Assembly: GCA_037954235.1 (NCBI GenBank)
Contig: JBBMOA010000019.1
Span: 11,378,805-11,442,804 of the forward strand
Reading direction: 5' to 3'
From: Aulostomus chinensis
Lineage: Eukaryota > Chordata > Actinopteri > Syngnathiformes > Aulostomidae
Length of the DNA stretch: 64,000 nt
Of this stretch, positions 36,879 to 50,500 are shown in pieces. Position numbers and translations under genes: made by a program. Under the pieces are notes generated by a model that saw nothing but the letters and a program-made list of their open reading frames with translations, did not search any database and was not told the DNA's origin. Position 1 is the stretch's first letter; every line of letters begins with the position of its first letter.

Positions 36879-36912
<34 letters not shown>
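36879..36912. repeat. (CA)n microsatellite
   Basis: A CA run of about 17 units between gpat4 and rab11fip1. Confidence 0.94.
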
Positions 36913-36915
<3 letters not shown>

Positions 36916-37834
36916 TGGCAGTATCCACATCGACTGCGTCACCTGACTAATAGGCTCAAGGCTCTATTAGTGTCTGTGCTTGACACCAGGACACAGTGAC
37001 AGTCAGAACACACAGTATGACAGGATGATGTTTGCAGTTTAAGAGTGATGGAAAAATAGCAACAAGTTTTTGTTCAACAGCAGTTCAGTGAACCACCCTG
37101 TGCACATGTCAGGCCATTTTAGTCAATAATAAACTGACGAAAATCAATACACAGGTAGCCTGTGTGACAGTGGTGGTGAGCTCCAACCTGGTGGGGATTA
37201 CTGTGGTCCATCGCAGCATGTTTTGAATTAGAAAATGGGGAGTGAAAAGACTTCCGAGAGAGAAACAATCACATTTGCGGCGTCTATCTGTTCTGCAAGG
37301 TGGAAGAGATCTGTTCAAACAGCGAGGGTGCAGCCTTATCAGGATTCAGAGTGGAGCTGCGCGTGAAACTCAAGCCTGTGAAACCTATCGGCTGTCATCG
37401 GCTTGTCAGGTATCTTCTCTTCAAGAGAGCGCTGTTAGATTGAACTGCATGAACCAGACGTCTCATGTTTGTTCTAAGCTGAGCCGGATCAAGCTGTGAC
37501 TGGTCTTTGTCATGCCACATTTACTCAGACATTCCAAGAAGCTGGGAATGTTTCTGGAGTCAAATATCTAAAGATCATTGATTTGATGTGTATGGATCTG
37601 ATGCTGATGTGCTCTGGCAGGCGTCAACAAGTGTTCGTCGCTAATATGGATGTCAATCATGGGACCTGTTAATCTTGGGCAGGGTTTAGCCACCCCCCCC
37701 CCTAACCACGCCCAATCAGCTGTTTCCTCAAGTCTGACCAAGCTCGCGGGGAAAGTTTCTCTCGCCTCTATCCTGAACCACGGCGACTCGATGGTGTGTG
37801 GTTCCTCCAGAGTGTTAATAGAACGAGTGTCAAA

Positions 37835-40800
37835 ATGTCTTTGGCGGATCAGCAGTGGTGTCCAACAAACGTCCAGGTAACGGTGCTCCAAGCCAGAGGC
37901 CTGAGGATCAAGGGGAAGAGCGGCACCAACGATGCCTACGCGGTCATGCAAGTGGGTAAGGAGAAGTACCAGACCTCGGTGGTGGAGAAGAGCGTCGCTC
38001 CGGTGTGGAAGGAGGAGGCCGCCTTCGACCTGCCGCATCTGGACGGCGGTGGAGGGGAACGCAGCACCTTGCACGTCCACGTCCTGCACCGGGCCCTGGT
38101 GGGTCCAGATAAACTGCTGGGACAGGCGGTCATCAACCTGCTGCAGCTCAGTGAGGACAGAACCAGAAACAAGACCGAGTGAGTGCACGCAGCAGCCACC
38201 ATGTCTGATTAAACATGTAGAGACTAATCAGGTGGATGGATTGGAACCCTGTTAGACTCATAATGCGACATGCAAGTCTAAAATATGAATGACTAATATG
38301 CAAATGACGTCACGGCAAGGTAAACACAGGTGTAATCAGTAATCTAATTGTGACCCTGGTAGAATTGACTATGATCCCTTTAATAGAACGAGTCCATTCA
38401 GTTTTATCTATCACATCCGTGTTTACTTCTCATGAACACTGCCACACTGCTGCGATATGATCAACACACGGTATCATGAGCCTGGTTATCAAGGAATAAA
38501 CAAAGCAAACAAGTACGTGATGAATTTGAAATGTTTAAAACTTAAACAGCATAAAAAGGTCCAGTCGCACAGTACAGTTTCTATAACGATAACCAGCGAA
38601 AGATAATAAAATATCCTTTAATATAATAATTTCTATACCGCAACCTTCAAAAATAATCGCTTTATGGATTGTTTTATTTTTCACAGGCTGACATCACAAA
38701 TGTGATTCAGTTAATAGAGGGGCATTAGTCAGGATGGCAGCTGTGAAAAAGGCAAAGCAGATGATTTTCAAACAGTATAAAAAAAAAATCAAACCCAACA
38801 TACTGCAGCACCTCAAAACGCACATTATATTCCGATGCACGATAACATCGGCACGGTATCGACGTTATGTATTCATTCCAACGCCAGAAACAACGCTGAT
38901 GCTGGTTCAAAAATCTCACTGCAATTTTGTGGTCTTGTAGGATAAAACTGAATAATCCTCATTTATCCCATAATAATTACAATACACATTCCAATAGAGA
39001 AATCATCCAGCATTTGTGATAGCTGGATTTTAATTGTCATATGAGTGTTTTTCCTGTTTAATTGAGCAGTGTGTAATATTTACACATATTCTCTGCAGAG
39101 ACAGAAAACACACACGCACACACAAACTCACACACAATGCCATGCTTGACTACTCAGACCTGTTCCGGTGGGTTTGACTTGTGAATTTTGCCCACTCGCT
39201 CCAGCGCAGCTTAGAGGATTTGCTCCTTCAGTTGCAGCCTCTGAGGACGCCAATCAGCATTTCTTACTCAAGCGAAAGAATTGAGTCAAAGGATTCACTC
39301 TTTCATTGGCTGAACCTGTAGATGAGTCCCTGGAAACAGACCAAACCTTCCCTTCCCTGTGCCCTATAAAGCAACATCTGATGCGACTCTTTGAATTAGT
39401 GTCCAACTCAAATAACCTTGAAAAAATGGTCTTGCAAACCATGGTGTGCGTCTAGAAAAGGTATATATACGGTATGATAAAATAAAACACACAGTACTCT
39501 TCAAGCTAGTACTTGAGTGTCCAGGATTCTGGTGCTAAGTACCCGGTCTAACAAGTAGAGACAATGATTACCTGCTTCATTTTAGTCTCAAGATATCAGG
39601 TTTTACAGGATGTACTCTCAGTAATACTGCTTGTACTTGCTACTTTAAACAGTAAAATATGGGTTTCACTTGGTCACAGCGATGGTTTAGTATTTTTATT
39701 CATGCTATGTGACCCATCAGCTTGCTGGAGTTGGTTGTTTTCCATATTAGTAAGAATAGAAATTGTTTTGTTGTCCAAAGCTGTTCCTGAGTCTCCTGCC
39801 GTGTGACCGGTATTATACAAAAGCAGGCTGCATACCAACGTGTTTGTTTGATTGCACATTCACTCACACACGCACACGCGAGGACAACTTCCGTGTTCTC
39901 CCACCTTCTCCGTGGTTGTTTGTTGCTGTTTGCTTCCATCCGTGTTCTCTTTGATGTCATTCCATTGAAACTCATCTATATTGGTGTTGTGGTTTGTTAC
40001 CGTTCCTGTTTCTTCACCTGTAGACGTTCTGTCTCTTATGGTGACCTTTCATAAAACAATGCAGGCAGTTAAGCCACAATAAAAGCATGTAAGATAAGAT
40101 TTCAGAACAGAACTGACTTGTCACTTAGAACTTCATGTGTTCTGTGTCTGCTTCTCCGGTTCCTAGTCGCTGACCTGAACTGAGGTTTTATCTCTCTAAC
40201 GCTTCACTTGGATGCATGTTTGATTCATAATTGCATGCGTCTTCGATCCCATCTATTTTTTTTTCTTTGCCTAATCAAAAATCCTCTACCGCGGAGATTT
40301 GTTTGGAAAAACATGCTTCGTTGTATGAGGCTTTCTTATACATGTATTCATTTTTGTTTTGTAAAATCCCAGAACACGTCCAGCGAGAGCTCTGCAGGTT
40401 GATCTCTGCGGCTCTCTTGGAGCTTGGGGAATGCACCTTGCCTCCGAGGTTTAAATCCGGCTGCAGCCTCGCATTCCTGACAGTTTTATCAATTGAAAAC
40501 AAACAGTGATGGCAACAGTCTAGCAAGGTCACTTTCTCTGGGTAAGGCCGTCGTGGCTGCGCGACTCTTCCAGGTTCCACACGCTGCCAGCACAAGAGCG
40601 CTACTGTTTCAAGTGCGAAGTCCACTTGTGCTTGTGAGCAATCATTCAGCCCTGTGCTTCTATCTTAGAACTTTGCTTGGATAAGAAGCATCACTGTAGA
40701 TATTTACTGCAGTATGTTGGACCTTAGAGTTCACATGATAAATCAAGGAACCACACGTGAAGACTGAACATCATTTCCTGTTTCCACACAATGGCGTTGT

Positions 40801-41527
40801 GCCTAAATTACCCTTCATTTTTCAGGATTCTTCTTTGGCCAGTATTACACCCCTCTACCAATTTTGTTAAAAATAATATTCCGTATTCCTGTTGAAAGCT
40901 ACAAATGCAATCAAAAACCCTGAGAGAAGTCCAAGACGAGTTCTGGTCATAAACTGTGGTGTAAGATTTTTTTTGTAAAGTCTCCAAACGTGTTCGTCCC
41001 TTTGAAGCACCCTCTGGAAACACTCCCGTTTTTGCAGTTGCAGTGTGTTTCTGGCTTGTATGTGCTTGTCGCACTGTGTTCCCTCAACAATTTGCTGATG
41101 TTTTCCTTAATTGCTTCTTACTTGCTCAAGACGCGTGATGTGAGGATATTTAGGAACCTCTTTCAAGGCAATTGTCTGTTCTACCATTAGGCCAGCATGT
41201 TGTTGTTATGTTCTCAAGCTCATTTTGATTTACACACACTAATAAATATGACACATGTTGGTTGAGGTATAACAGAGGGTAAATCCGCTGATACGTCTGT
41301 AAATATATTTTCATTTGCACTCATTTCCTGTGCTCGGGCTTCACTTGACATCTCAGGCTCATGGATGTGGACTGATAAGACTGGGACAGTTTTGGTCCTT
41401 GGACATTATGACTGCTGAGTCGTTTGACTGGCTCAGCTCTTCTCCCACTAGGGCAGCTGTGTTCTGTGATAAGAAAGGCTTTAGCTACTCCAAGCATTGT
41501 CTTATCAGGAGCTCAGGCTTCACAGGG

Positions 41528-41579
<52 letters not shown>

Positions 41580-44500
41580 CTGTGCTGAATGTAGAATGCA
41601 TTTTCAGTGTTGACTCGTTCACCATCCTCCTGCCTGAAAAATAGCACAGAGGTGAAAGATTGGTAAGTTTACTGTAAGGCCATCATCATCATCATCATCA
41701 TCATCCAGGCTTTGTTTAGGCAACAACGCTATTTAATCCCCCCCCCCCACCCCCCACACACACATGCACGCTCTGTTTACTACCCTTAACAGCAAACGCC
41801 CAAATGCTTGTGCAACTTCCCTTGTGTTGAAACAGACTTCTTCTTCTGTTTTTTGTACTCATTCATGTTGGCTGCATTTGTGTACAAAGAAAAAAGACAT
41901 TTCTGGATGGTTGCATACTCAGGATTCTGTAGAGGACAACACAAGAGTTGGGCAACATTTATATTTTGCAGAGTTCAGTGCTGACAGAGCGAAGGGCCTA
42001 GCATTGGACAGTTTGGTTGCCTTGCGAGTTGTGGGGAGCTTGTGTGATGGAGTGAGGCTATTTATTTTTTTGGCTTCTTCTTGGGTGTTTAATTTGTTTG
42101 TTAGAATATTCCATCTGCTGTTTAAGATGGAAAATGTCTCACCCGTGGTGTAAACGTCACAGCTTTTCTTTCATTCCATGTCTTATTTTTTCATCGCGGC
42201 AGCTAACGTCACTAGCCCGTTATTTGAGTCAAAAAGAATCAACTGGAAGCTTTTAGTCCAGTCTAAATGGAGACAGTGCCCTCTGTTGGAGTTTAATAGC
42301 AGCAGATTCTTCGTACCCATTTTACATAGAGATTATTAAAAAGAATGCTGCCTTTAATCTGTTCGAGGGTACATTTTGGGCCATATTTAGCTGATATGTG
42401 TTACGATAACATTGGATTTCTATGCTCTTACACAATATATACCATCATATACTCTTGTTTTCTGTATTATTTATGTCGTTAGGCCATATTTAGGGAAAAT
42501 GTGTAACTAATTGTGCCAATTAAACCACGCAAAAGGATGCTGGTGCTGCAGTACTAAAGAGGGATTAAAATCTTAATAACTGTGACCACATAGCTTCTTG
42601 TGCATGGGATTAAGTAGCTCAAGAGCTGTAGAACACACCGTTTGTCCATCTAGCAGCAGTTTGTTGGAGGACATTCGTCAGACAGTTCTTGTCTCATAGA
42701 AGAATATTTATACTGTGGAGGCCTGAAGCCTGCAGATGTCATTAGTCATTAGCAGGAGGAAGCAGCAGCTGTGACAGCAGTCTCACCCATTTAGCAAATT
42801 ACAGGAAGAGGCATTTCTGTCTTTACTGTGTTTGTGCCTCACACCTGAAGGCATTCCTGACACGAGGTGATGAATTTCGACAATTTAGAGAGGCACCACG
42901 GGGTCGATAAAGATGACATCTCAGTGTTGCTGTACAAGACCATCTACGGCCTCAGTTATGAAGACCAGTAGTTTGTCCCTCTGTGGCTTTGCTGCATCCT
43001 TTTCCAAAGTTTCATTGACAAAGTAGAGCAGTTACACATCTTCTCTCTCCCCTTATTGCATTCTGAGAGTGTAAATAATATTAAAGGCAAGGCTATTTGT
43101 CCGAGCACAAAAGGAGTGGACGGTCACTCAAGAAAGTGTTGAGTTACCCTCTTGTTTTTAGATGATTCGCTGCAGCCACAACACAGCAGCGCGCACACAC
43201 ACACACACACACACGCACACACACACATTCCTCGTTTCCTCATTTCCCCAGGAATCCAGATTTCAGTTGTTTGTTCAGTGGTGAGCTGACCTCAGATTTA
43301 TGCACGACAAGCAGTTTTCCTGCTGACTGCTAGTTTTTCGTTGCTCTGCTAAATAATTCTGGTGATTCTGAGACCCCTCTGTTAGTTTTGGACCTCCCAC
43401 TGGACGGCTGCTGACGCAGTGCAAAGTTGGCAAAGCACGATCTCACTGGACGTCTTACATGCCCGTTTACTGGATTTTTGACATTTCATTGTGAGATTTC
43501 AAGTTGCACGTGAAGTGTTTTCATGGGTGTCGTTTTCATCCACTCATTAGTAAATCAAGCCCATGTGGCTGCTTTGTAAAAAGGATAAGGACAAAGATGT
43601 TTGTAGGCTTTGATTCCTCTCCTTCTATGTTTTTGAAGGTTGAAAAGATTTTTTTTTTTGAATCTTTGATTTAAATCTGCCTCGACCCACTTTTTTTTAA
43701 GGGTTGGGTCAGTTAATGGAGCAGAAGGAAGGCTGTAGGCTGACGACCCAGATATTACAAGCATACAGGACAGTACAAGCATTCATATTCTCTGTGAGAG
43801 CTCACCACAGACTGGAAAAGTGTTAGTATTGAAGAAAACCCTCAAGGTTGTTTTGCTAGTTTTGAGCATCAAAGTCTTTCCATAAACACTGACTTGAGTC
43901 TGAGCGACTGAGTCACTTTCCGTTTGCTACTGGATGGATCACAGTTTCCATGAAGAAACTGGCGCTAATTAAACCTCCTCATTCTGAAAAAAAATACACT
44001 AACAACACTGAGCATTATGAATATCTTTTTTTCAAAAATGGTGAAAACTGGTTTGAAACACCAGCCTCCATCACACTCAGAGAGCACATACCTCCGCCTG
44101 CTCCGGCTTCGGTAAAAGCAGCAGCGAGCGGGTCCTCGCACCCCTGCACACATTCAGTGTGAGACTGGTCCTTCGAGCAAGAGGGAGGAGGAATTGGATA
44201 TTTGGATTAAACATGAATGAGTAGACTAATGTGTGCATTGTGATCCAAACATTAATTCCTGTGCCCACCAGGAGGCGCGAAAGACACACACACCTTATAT
44301 TATGCGGCAACATAATATAAGTTGAAGAAAATCAAATGTTGGTCACATCAGGTTTACTTCTGTTAACTGCTAGGTGGCACGAAAATTTAAATTCAGCTTG
44401 TAAATGTCCTTAGGTCAGGACTCTCGTCAGAGGTGCGAAGTTTCATAAAGACCTGACCACTACTCCACCACCATGGAGTCCGGTTACTTTACTGTTCATA

Positions 44501-47500
44501 ATTGTACATCTTGCCACAGTAACACCGTTTAAGAAAACTCAGTATCATTATTATGCTCATGACATGTGTTTCCCCCACAGATGGTTTAAGTTGCTGGATA
44601 AGACTGGAAAGGTGGACAAAGACCGAGGAGAGGTGCTCCTGGACATCCAGTTCATGAGAAACAACATGACCGCCAGCATGTTTGACCTCTCTGCTGCTGG
44701 CAAATCCAGATCTCGTCTTGGCAAGTTTAAGGACAAAGTTCGAGGGAAGAAAAAGGAGTCGGACGCTGCGCCCACAGTGGTGCCAACCTTTACCCAGGTT
44801 CTGACAGACAGTGAGGAGGAGGGAGCCGGGGAGGTAGCTGCAGGCAAGGAAGAGAAAAAGAAGAAGAATAAGATGAAGTCCTTGTTTTCCTCCAAGTCAA
44901 ACTTGCAGAGGAACATGTCCCAGTCCATGTCTGTTCTGCCTGCTAAGAACTCCCCACTGAGTGGCAGCCAGTCGTCTGGTCTGAACGTAGACTCCTCTGA
45001 GGGTCAGCACCTTTGAACTTATCACTGTTATTCCTTTCATGTTTGTCTGCAGCTTTTTAACTTTCATTCATCCTTCTAGGTAAAAAGAAGTTCAAGTTCA
45101 AGATCCATAAACGCTCAGGCAGCTCAGGCAGCAAAGATTCCACCTCGGTCTCCCAGAAACATGGTTCTGTGGAACAAAGTAACTTGTGTATCAATGGCAG
45201 TCATGTGTACTGTGAGGAGCCACAGCCTCGGACCTCTCGCATTGGCTCCAACTACAGTCTGGCCAGTTCAGGCCACGGATCTATGGAGGATGTTCCTGAA
45301 AGCTCTCCCCCATCAGTGGATTCACTCAGGGCAGTGAGGCAGTACTCACCCTGGACAGAAGAGGAGGAAGAGGAGACTGAGGCAGACAAGAAAGAAGGTA
45401 CGGAAGAAGAGAGAATAAAAGAAGAGAAAGAGGAGATGTTTAGGAGACGAGAACTCGAGCGTTTAGCTGAAGAGAAGAGGAGACGTGAGGAAGAAGAGAG
45501 GCAGAAAGCTGAGGAAGAGGAGAGGGTTAAGAGACAAGAGCGCGAGCGTTTAGCTGAAGAGAAGAGAAGACGTGAGGAAGAAGAGAGGGAGAGAGCTGAG
45601 GAAGAAGAGAGGGAGAGAGCTGAGGAAGAAGAGAGGGTTAGGAGACGAGAACTCGAACGTTTAGCTGAAGAGAAGAGGAGACGTGAGGAAGAAGAGAGGG
45701 AGAGAGCTGAGGAAGAAGAGAGGGAGAGAGCTGAGGAAGAAGAGAGGGTTAGGAGACGAGAACTCGAACGTTTAGCTGAAGAGAAGAGGAGACGTGAGGA
45801 AGAAGAGAGGGAGAGAGCTGAGGAAGAGGAGAGGGTTAGGAGACGAGAGCTCGAACGTTTAGCTGAAGAGAAGAGAAGATGTGTGGAAGAAGAGAGGGAG
45901 AGAGCTGAGGAAGAGGAGAGGGAGAGAGCTGAGGAAGAGGAGAGGGTTAGGAGACGAGAGCTCGAACGTTTAGCTGAAGAGAAGAGAAGACGTGTGGAAG
46001 AAGAGAGGGAGAGAGCTGAGGAAGAGGAGAGGGAGAGAGCTGAGGAAGAGGAGAGGGTTAGGAGACGAGAGCTCGAACGTTTAGCTGAAGAGAAGAGAAG
46101 ACTTGAGGAAGAAGAGAGGGAGAGAGCTGAGGAAGAAGAGAGGGAGAGAGCTGAGGAAGAAGAGAGGGAGAGAGCTGAGGAAGAGGAGAGGGTTAGGAGA
46201 GAGAAGAAAGAAGAGCAGGAAAGATTAGCAGAGGAAAGGAGATTGGCGGAAGTTAGGAAGTGGGTTGAGGAAGAGGAGAGGATCAAAATGGAAGAGGAAA
46301 AGGCCAAGGAAGAGAAAAAGAAACAAGAGGAAGAGGAGAAGGTGAGAAGACAAGAAGAGGAACAAGAAAGATTAAAGGAGCAAAAGAGGAGACTTGAGGA
46401 AGAAAGGAGGCGGGTTGAAGAAGAAAAAATGCAACGGGAGGAAGAGGAGAGGGTTAGGAAGGAAGAAGAGAGGGCTCTGAATGAGAAAATGAGACGAGAG
46501 GAAGAAGAGATGGAAAGATTAGAGGAGGAAAAGAGGAGACTGGAGGAGGAAAGGAGGCGTGTTGAGAAAGAAGAGAAAATTAAATGGGAAGAGGAGGAGA
46601 GGATGAGGATGGAAGAGGAGAGGGCTCTGGAAGAGAAAAGAAAACAAGAGGAGGAAAGAACTAGAAGAGAGGAAGAAAGGAGACAAGAGGAGGAGGAGGA
46701 GAGAGTTAGGAGGGAGGAAGAAATAAAGAGGCTGGCAGAGGAAAGTAGAGTAAAGGAAGAAGAAAAGCAGAGAAGACTTGAGGAAGAGAGGAGACTAGAG
46801 GAAGAGGAGAGAGTTAGAATACAAGAGGAGCAAGAAAGATTAGCAGAGGAAAGAAGAAGACTGGAGGAAGACAGGAGGAGAAGGATTGAAGAAGAGAAGA
46901 TAAGAATGGAACAGGAAAAGGCTGAGGAGGAAAAAAGGAGACAAGAGGAGGAGAGGGTGAGAAGAGCAGAGGAACAAGAAAGATTAGAAGAGGAAAAGAG
47001 ACGAGTGGAGGAGGAAAAGAGGTGGATGGAGGAGGAAGAAAAACTTCAAAGAGAGGAAGAGGAGAAGGCCAGGGAAGAGAAAAGGAAACATGACGAAGAG
47101 GAAAGGGCAAGGAGGGAAGAAGAACGGCGACAGGAAGAGGAGAGAGTTAGGAAAGAAAAAGAAGAAATGAAGAAGCTTGGAGGGAAGACGAGGCCGGAAG
47201 AACAAAGGAGGAGGATTCAGGAAGAGGAGAAAATAAGAAGAGAGGAAGAGGAAGAGGAAGAGATTGGGGTGAAGGAAATGGAGAAGAAAGGAGAGGCTTG
47301 TAAACTAGAGAAAGAGAAGTCAGCTGGAGGCGCTGAAGAAGAGAAGAAGAGGAAAGAAAACAAAACAAGCCAGAAATCCCAAGTGTGTGTGGAGAACCCT
47401 GCAGCCGTGACCTCCAGTAATCCATTCGGTGAAGATATTTCAAATAATCCCTTTGAGGAGGCGCCCAACTTGCCCAACTACAGTACAGTCCAAGAAAGGT

Positions 47501-50500
47501 TAGCCTTTCCTCACACGGTTCCCAAATATCGCCGCCACCCTCCTCTCTTACAGAGAAACCCACCAATCACATTCAAGAACTTCCAAAACTGTTACAAATA
47601 TGCAGCTGACAACTCACTAAAAAAAAAGAAAAAAAAAAGATTTAGTCCCACTGCATCGTGCTTTTATCAGGGCCCACTGTAAATATGCCTGATCATAAAA
47701 GTCCCGATAATTATCCCGGGGGAAATGAACGGAAATGTCGAAATGTGTTGAAATTGTTTGCGTACATACAAATCAACGAACAAAGGAGAACGAAAGTCAA
47801 ATTCCGTCAAAATTCAACACATCCTGCTGCCCCCGATCCACATTATTTCTGAATATTTCTCCACTGCACAATTCTTCAGACTGGTGATACTACAGAAGAG
47901 TGTAACTATGTACGTGTCGCTGCTTCAGACTGGCTGTGTGTCAGTTAATCTCCTGATTATCAGAACAGGATACTGGGAGCAGGTCGTCCCACAACATCTG
48001 AATGTAACGTGAACGGGAGATAAGTCAGTCATTTCCATGTTGCTATAGGGAGTCTTATCTGATTGTTACTCGGTTAGTTTACAATCTTTGACATCACGGA
48101 AACCGACTGGTTTGTGGAAGACATATTTCTCTTATTAAAAACACTCTTTGTTCACGCACTATATTTTTATTTCCTTTCTTATTACATAATAACCCCCCGG
48201 TGATCATGTCAACCAAAATTGAAACTTAAACCAGGAACAACACTTCCTTAATAAACCAACGATGTACAGGGAACCTTGGACGTCGGTCTGACCCACTGAG
48301 GGTTGATTGTCCGGTCACTCGTCTCACAGTCAGTGGTATTTTGGTTAAATGCCTGAAATAAGGTCTTTGGTTTGTACAAGCTAAAGATATTCTAGCATTT
48401 CTTACAGGGTTCTAAAATATGTCAGGCCAGTACTACACTTTTGAAGCTTTGCGTCTTAAAAACTGTTTTTTAAAAACTGCTAACAAGTGGCTAAACAAGA
48501 CTACAGGAGCATGAGGCTAGTTATAGTGACGCTGACGTCATGAATCCATGGTCAAAGTTAGCTTTGCACTTCCAGCAATTTGCAGTGGCTGACTGCCTTG
48601 TGGAACAGTATGTGCAAGACTCATAAACTTTTGTTGCTACTTTATTTATTTCTTAATGATACAAAGTCTAATGTAAAAATCCTGTTTGCTTTCGGTCAAG
48701 GGACCCATGGCGACGCTAACTTCCTGGTTGGCCTATAAAAATACCTCAGCCATGCAGCACTCATTTAGGTTTATATCTGATTATATTTTCATGCATCATA
48801 AGTGTTTTTTCTGCTTCCTTTTAATCAAACACTTTAACTTCTTCTACTCTCATTGCCAGATGTCATTCTCGTGAACCTTCGGAGGGAAGTAAGACCGTTT
48901 CCGGCGATGAAAAGGACATTCATGCTACTCAGCGGGAGAAACGACTAGCTCCTCAGCCTCCAGGAAGGAATCAAGCTGACAGAAAGAGTCAGGGAGAGCA
49001 GGACGTGTCGATACGCCACCTGGCACACATTAACACGCCGAATAAAGACAAAGATGTCAAAACTGCCAGCGTTACCCTTCAGTGCTCGCTGCAAGTAATC
49101 GCTCCTCAGAGTCTGTCTCAATCTGATCCGAAGAGCACGCAGAGCCAGTCGAGTACCACCTCAGGAACATCTGCAGCCAAACACACTAAACGTCCGGCGC
49201 CGACAAGACCTCAGTCTTTGGAAGAGGGGGCACCCAAAATGGACGCCAGTGTTTCTCATGGATGTGGCCCAGAGCAGAAAAAAATTGTTTACAGTTTGAA
49301 TCCATTTGAGGACGATGAAGATGAAGAGGAGCTCACAAATAATACAACGGTCTCTGGGAGTCCTGTTTCAGTACAGTGGCCCCCAGCCATGTCACAAGCT
49401 CCTGACAAAGATGGCGGCTCACAAACCAGACTCAAATCCTCAAAGGTGGCCCGTGCCCCCCCACCTCCTGCAAAGACAGCTGCCTCAGCAACAAATACCA
49501 GCCCAAGCATTGAGAGTTCAACCAAAGCATGTGACCCTGAGCCAGAGGCCGCACTCCCTGTCCAGGGGAGTCCGGCACTGGAGATCCTGCCACCTAAGAC
49601 CCTGCCGTCGAAACCGCAGCGAGCTGGAGAGGAAGTGGCGGTGAAGAAGGAGGTAACTTTACGCAGGTGAGACGCCGCTTCTCAGCAGTGTTGCAAGAAT
49701 CCTTCACCTCATAGGACACACACCAGCTCCAGGTAGACCTCCAACATTTTGTTCAATGCAGGTTAATGAAATGTGACTAAGTGAGACTCCAGTGGTCAGG
49801 ACATTAAACGTCATCACACCGATGAGAGGCACGAAGCCAACATCTTTTTCTTCCAAATTGTTGTCATTGCAGACTTCAGCCTGTCAAACCCCTGAATGCT
49901 TTGGACCAGCAGTCCGTCTCAGAGGAAAAAGATGAATCCAAAAGAATCCCTCAGGAAGTTCCGAAAAACACCAAGGTATTTTTGTCAGCCCTAACTTTTA
50001 TGACAGGTGAAAGAGTTGCCATCTAACTCTTCAAAATACTTGTTCTAAAGTGGCGTTTCAGTGTTTAATGTACACATCAAACATGTTTGAACGTTGAACT
50101 CGAAATCAGGATGATCAGTGAATTTGTGACGCGTTTATATTATCTCGGGGGGGGGGGGGGCAAATTTTGCCACCCTGACCTCAAATCTAACTCGCTGCAT
50201 TCAAGTGCCATTCTAACATCATTCAGTCTGTGTTGAGTTTACAAAACAGACTGACATTGAACTAAACACACCAGAAAAACAAAAGATTCTCATCTGCTCA
50301 CAATGGGAGGTGGGTTAGTTGACTTTTGTTGTTAGTTGACCTCCATGTGTGCAAGTGGAAGAAGGTTTTAAGTGGTTGATGGGGAGCTGCGAGTTGTGAT
50401 ATACTGACTGGGATGTTTTCTGTGCTCTGGCAGGTAAACAACACGGTGGCGAAGGGGCCGTACTCCCTGCTGACACAAGAGGAACTCATATCTCTGGTGC

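Larger units (their letters stand above)
35863..37834. other. gpat4 3' flank and rab11fip1 upstream region
   Basis: Holds the gpat4 3' UTR (end not determined), the TGACCTTTGACC repeat (36228-36640), a (CA)n run (36879-36912) and the rab11fip1 promoter region. No coding sequence was recognised. The 200 bases before 37835 contain a C run but no clear TATA box. Confidence 0.5.

Noticed and set aside
37568..38188. 206-codon minus-strand frame opposite rab11fip1 exon 1
   Set aside because: It is the shadow of the C2-domain exon; no family resemblance and no splice or start context.
45252..46307. 351-codon Ser/Leu-rich open frame on the minus strand
   Set aside because: It is the antisense of the rab11fip1 charged repeat; a GAG/GAA/AGG-rich coding strand leaves its complement open as Ser/Leu codons. 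No family resemblance.
47499..47682. C-terminal extension of the rab11fip1 exon 3 frame
   Set aside because: The extension follows a phase-matched donor at 47499 and reads into lysine-rich low complexity; the downstream exons match FIP1 and continue in phase.
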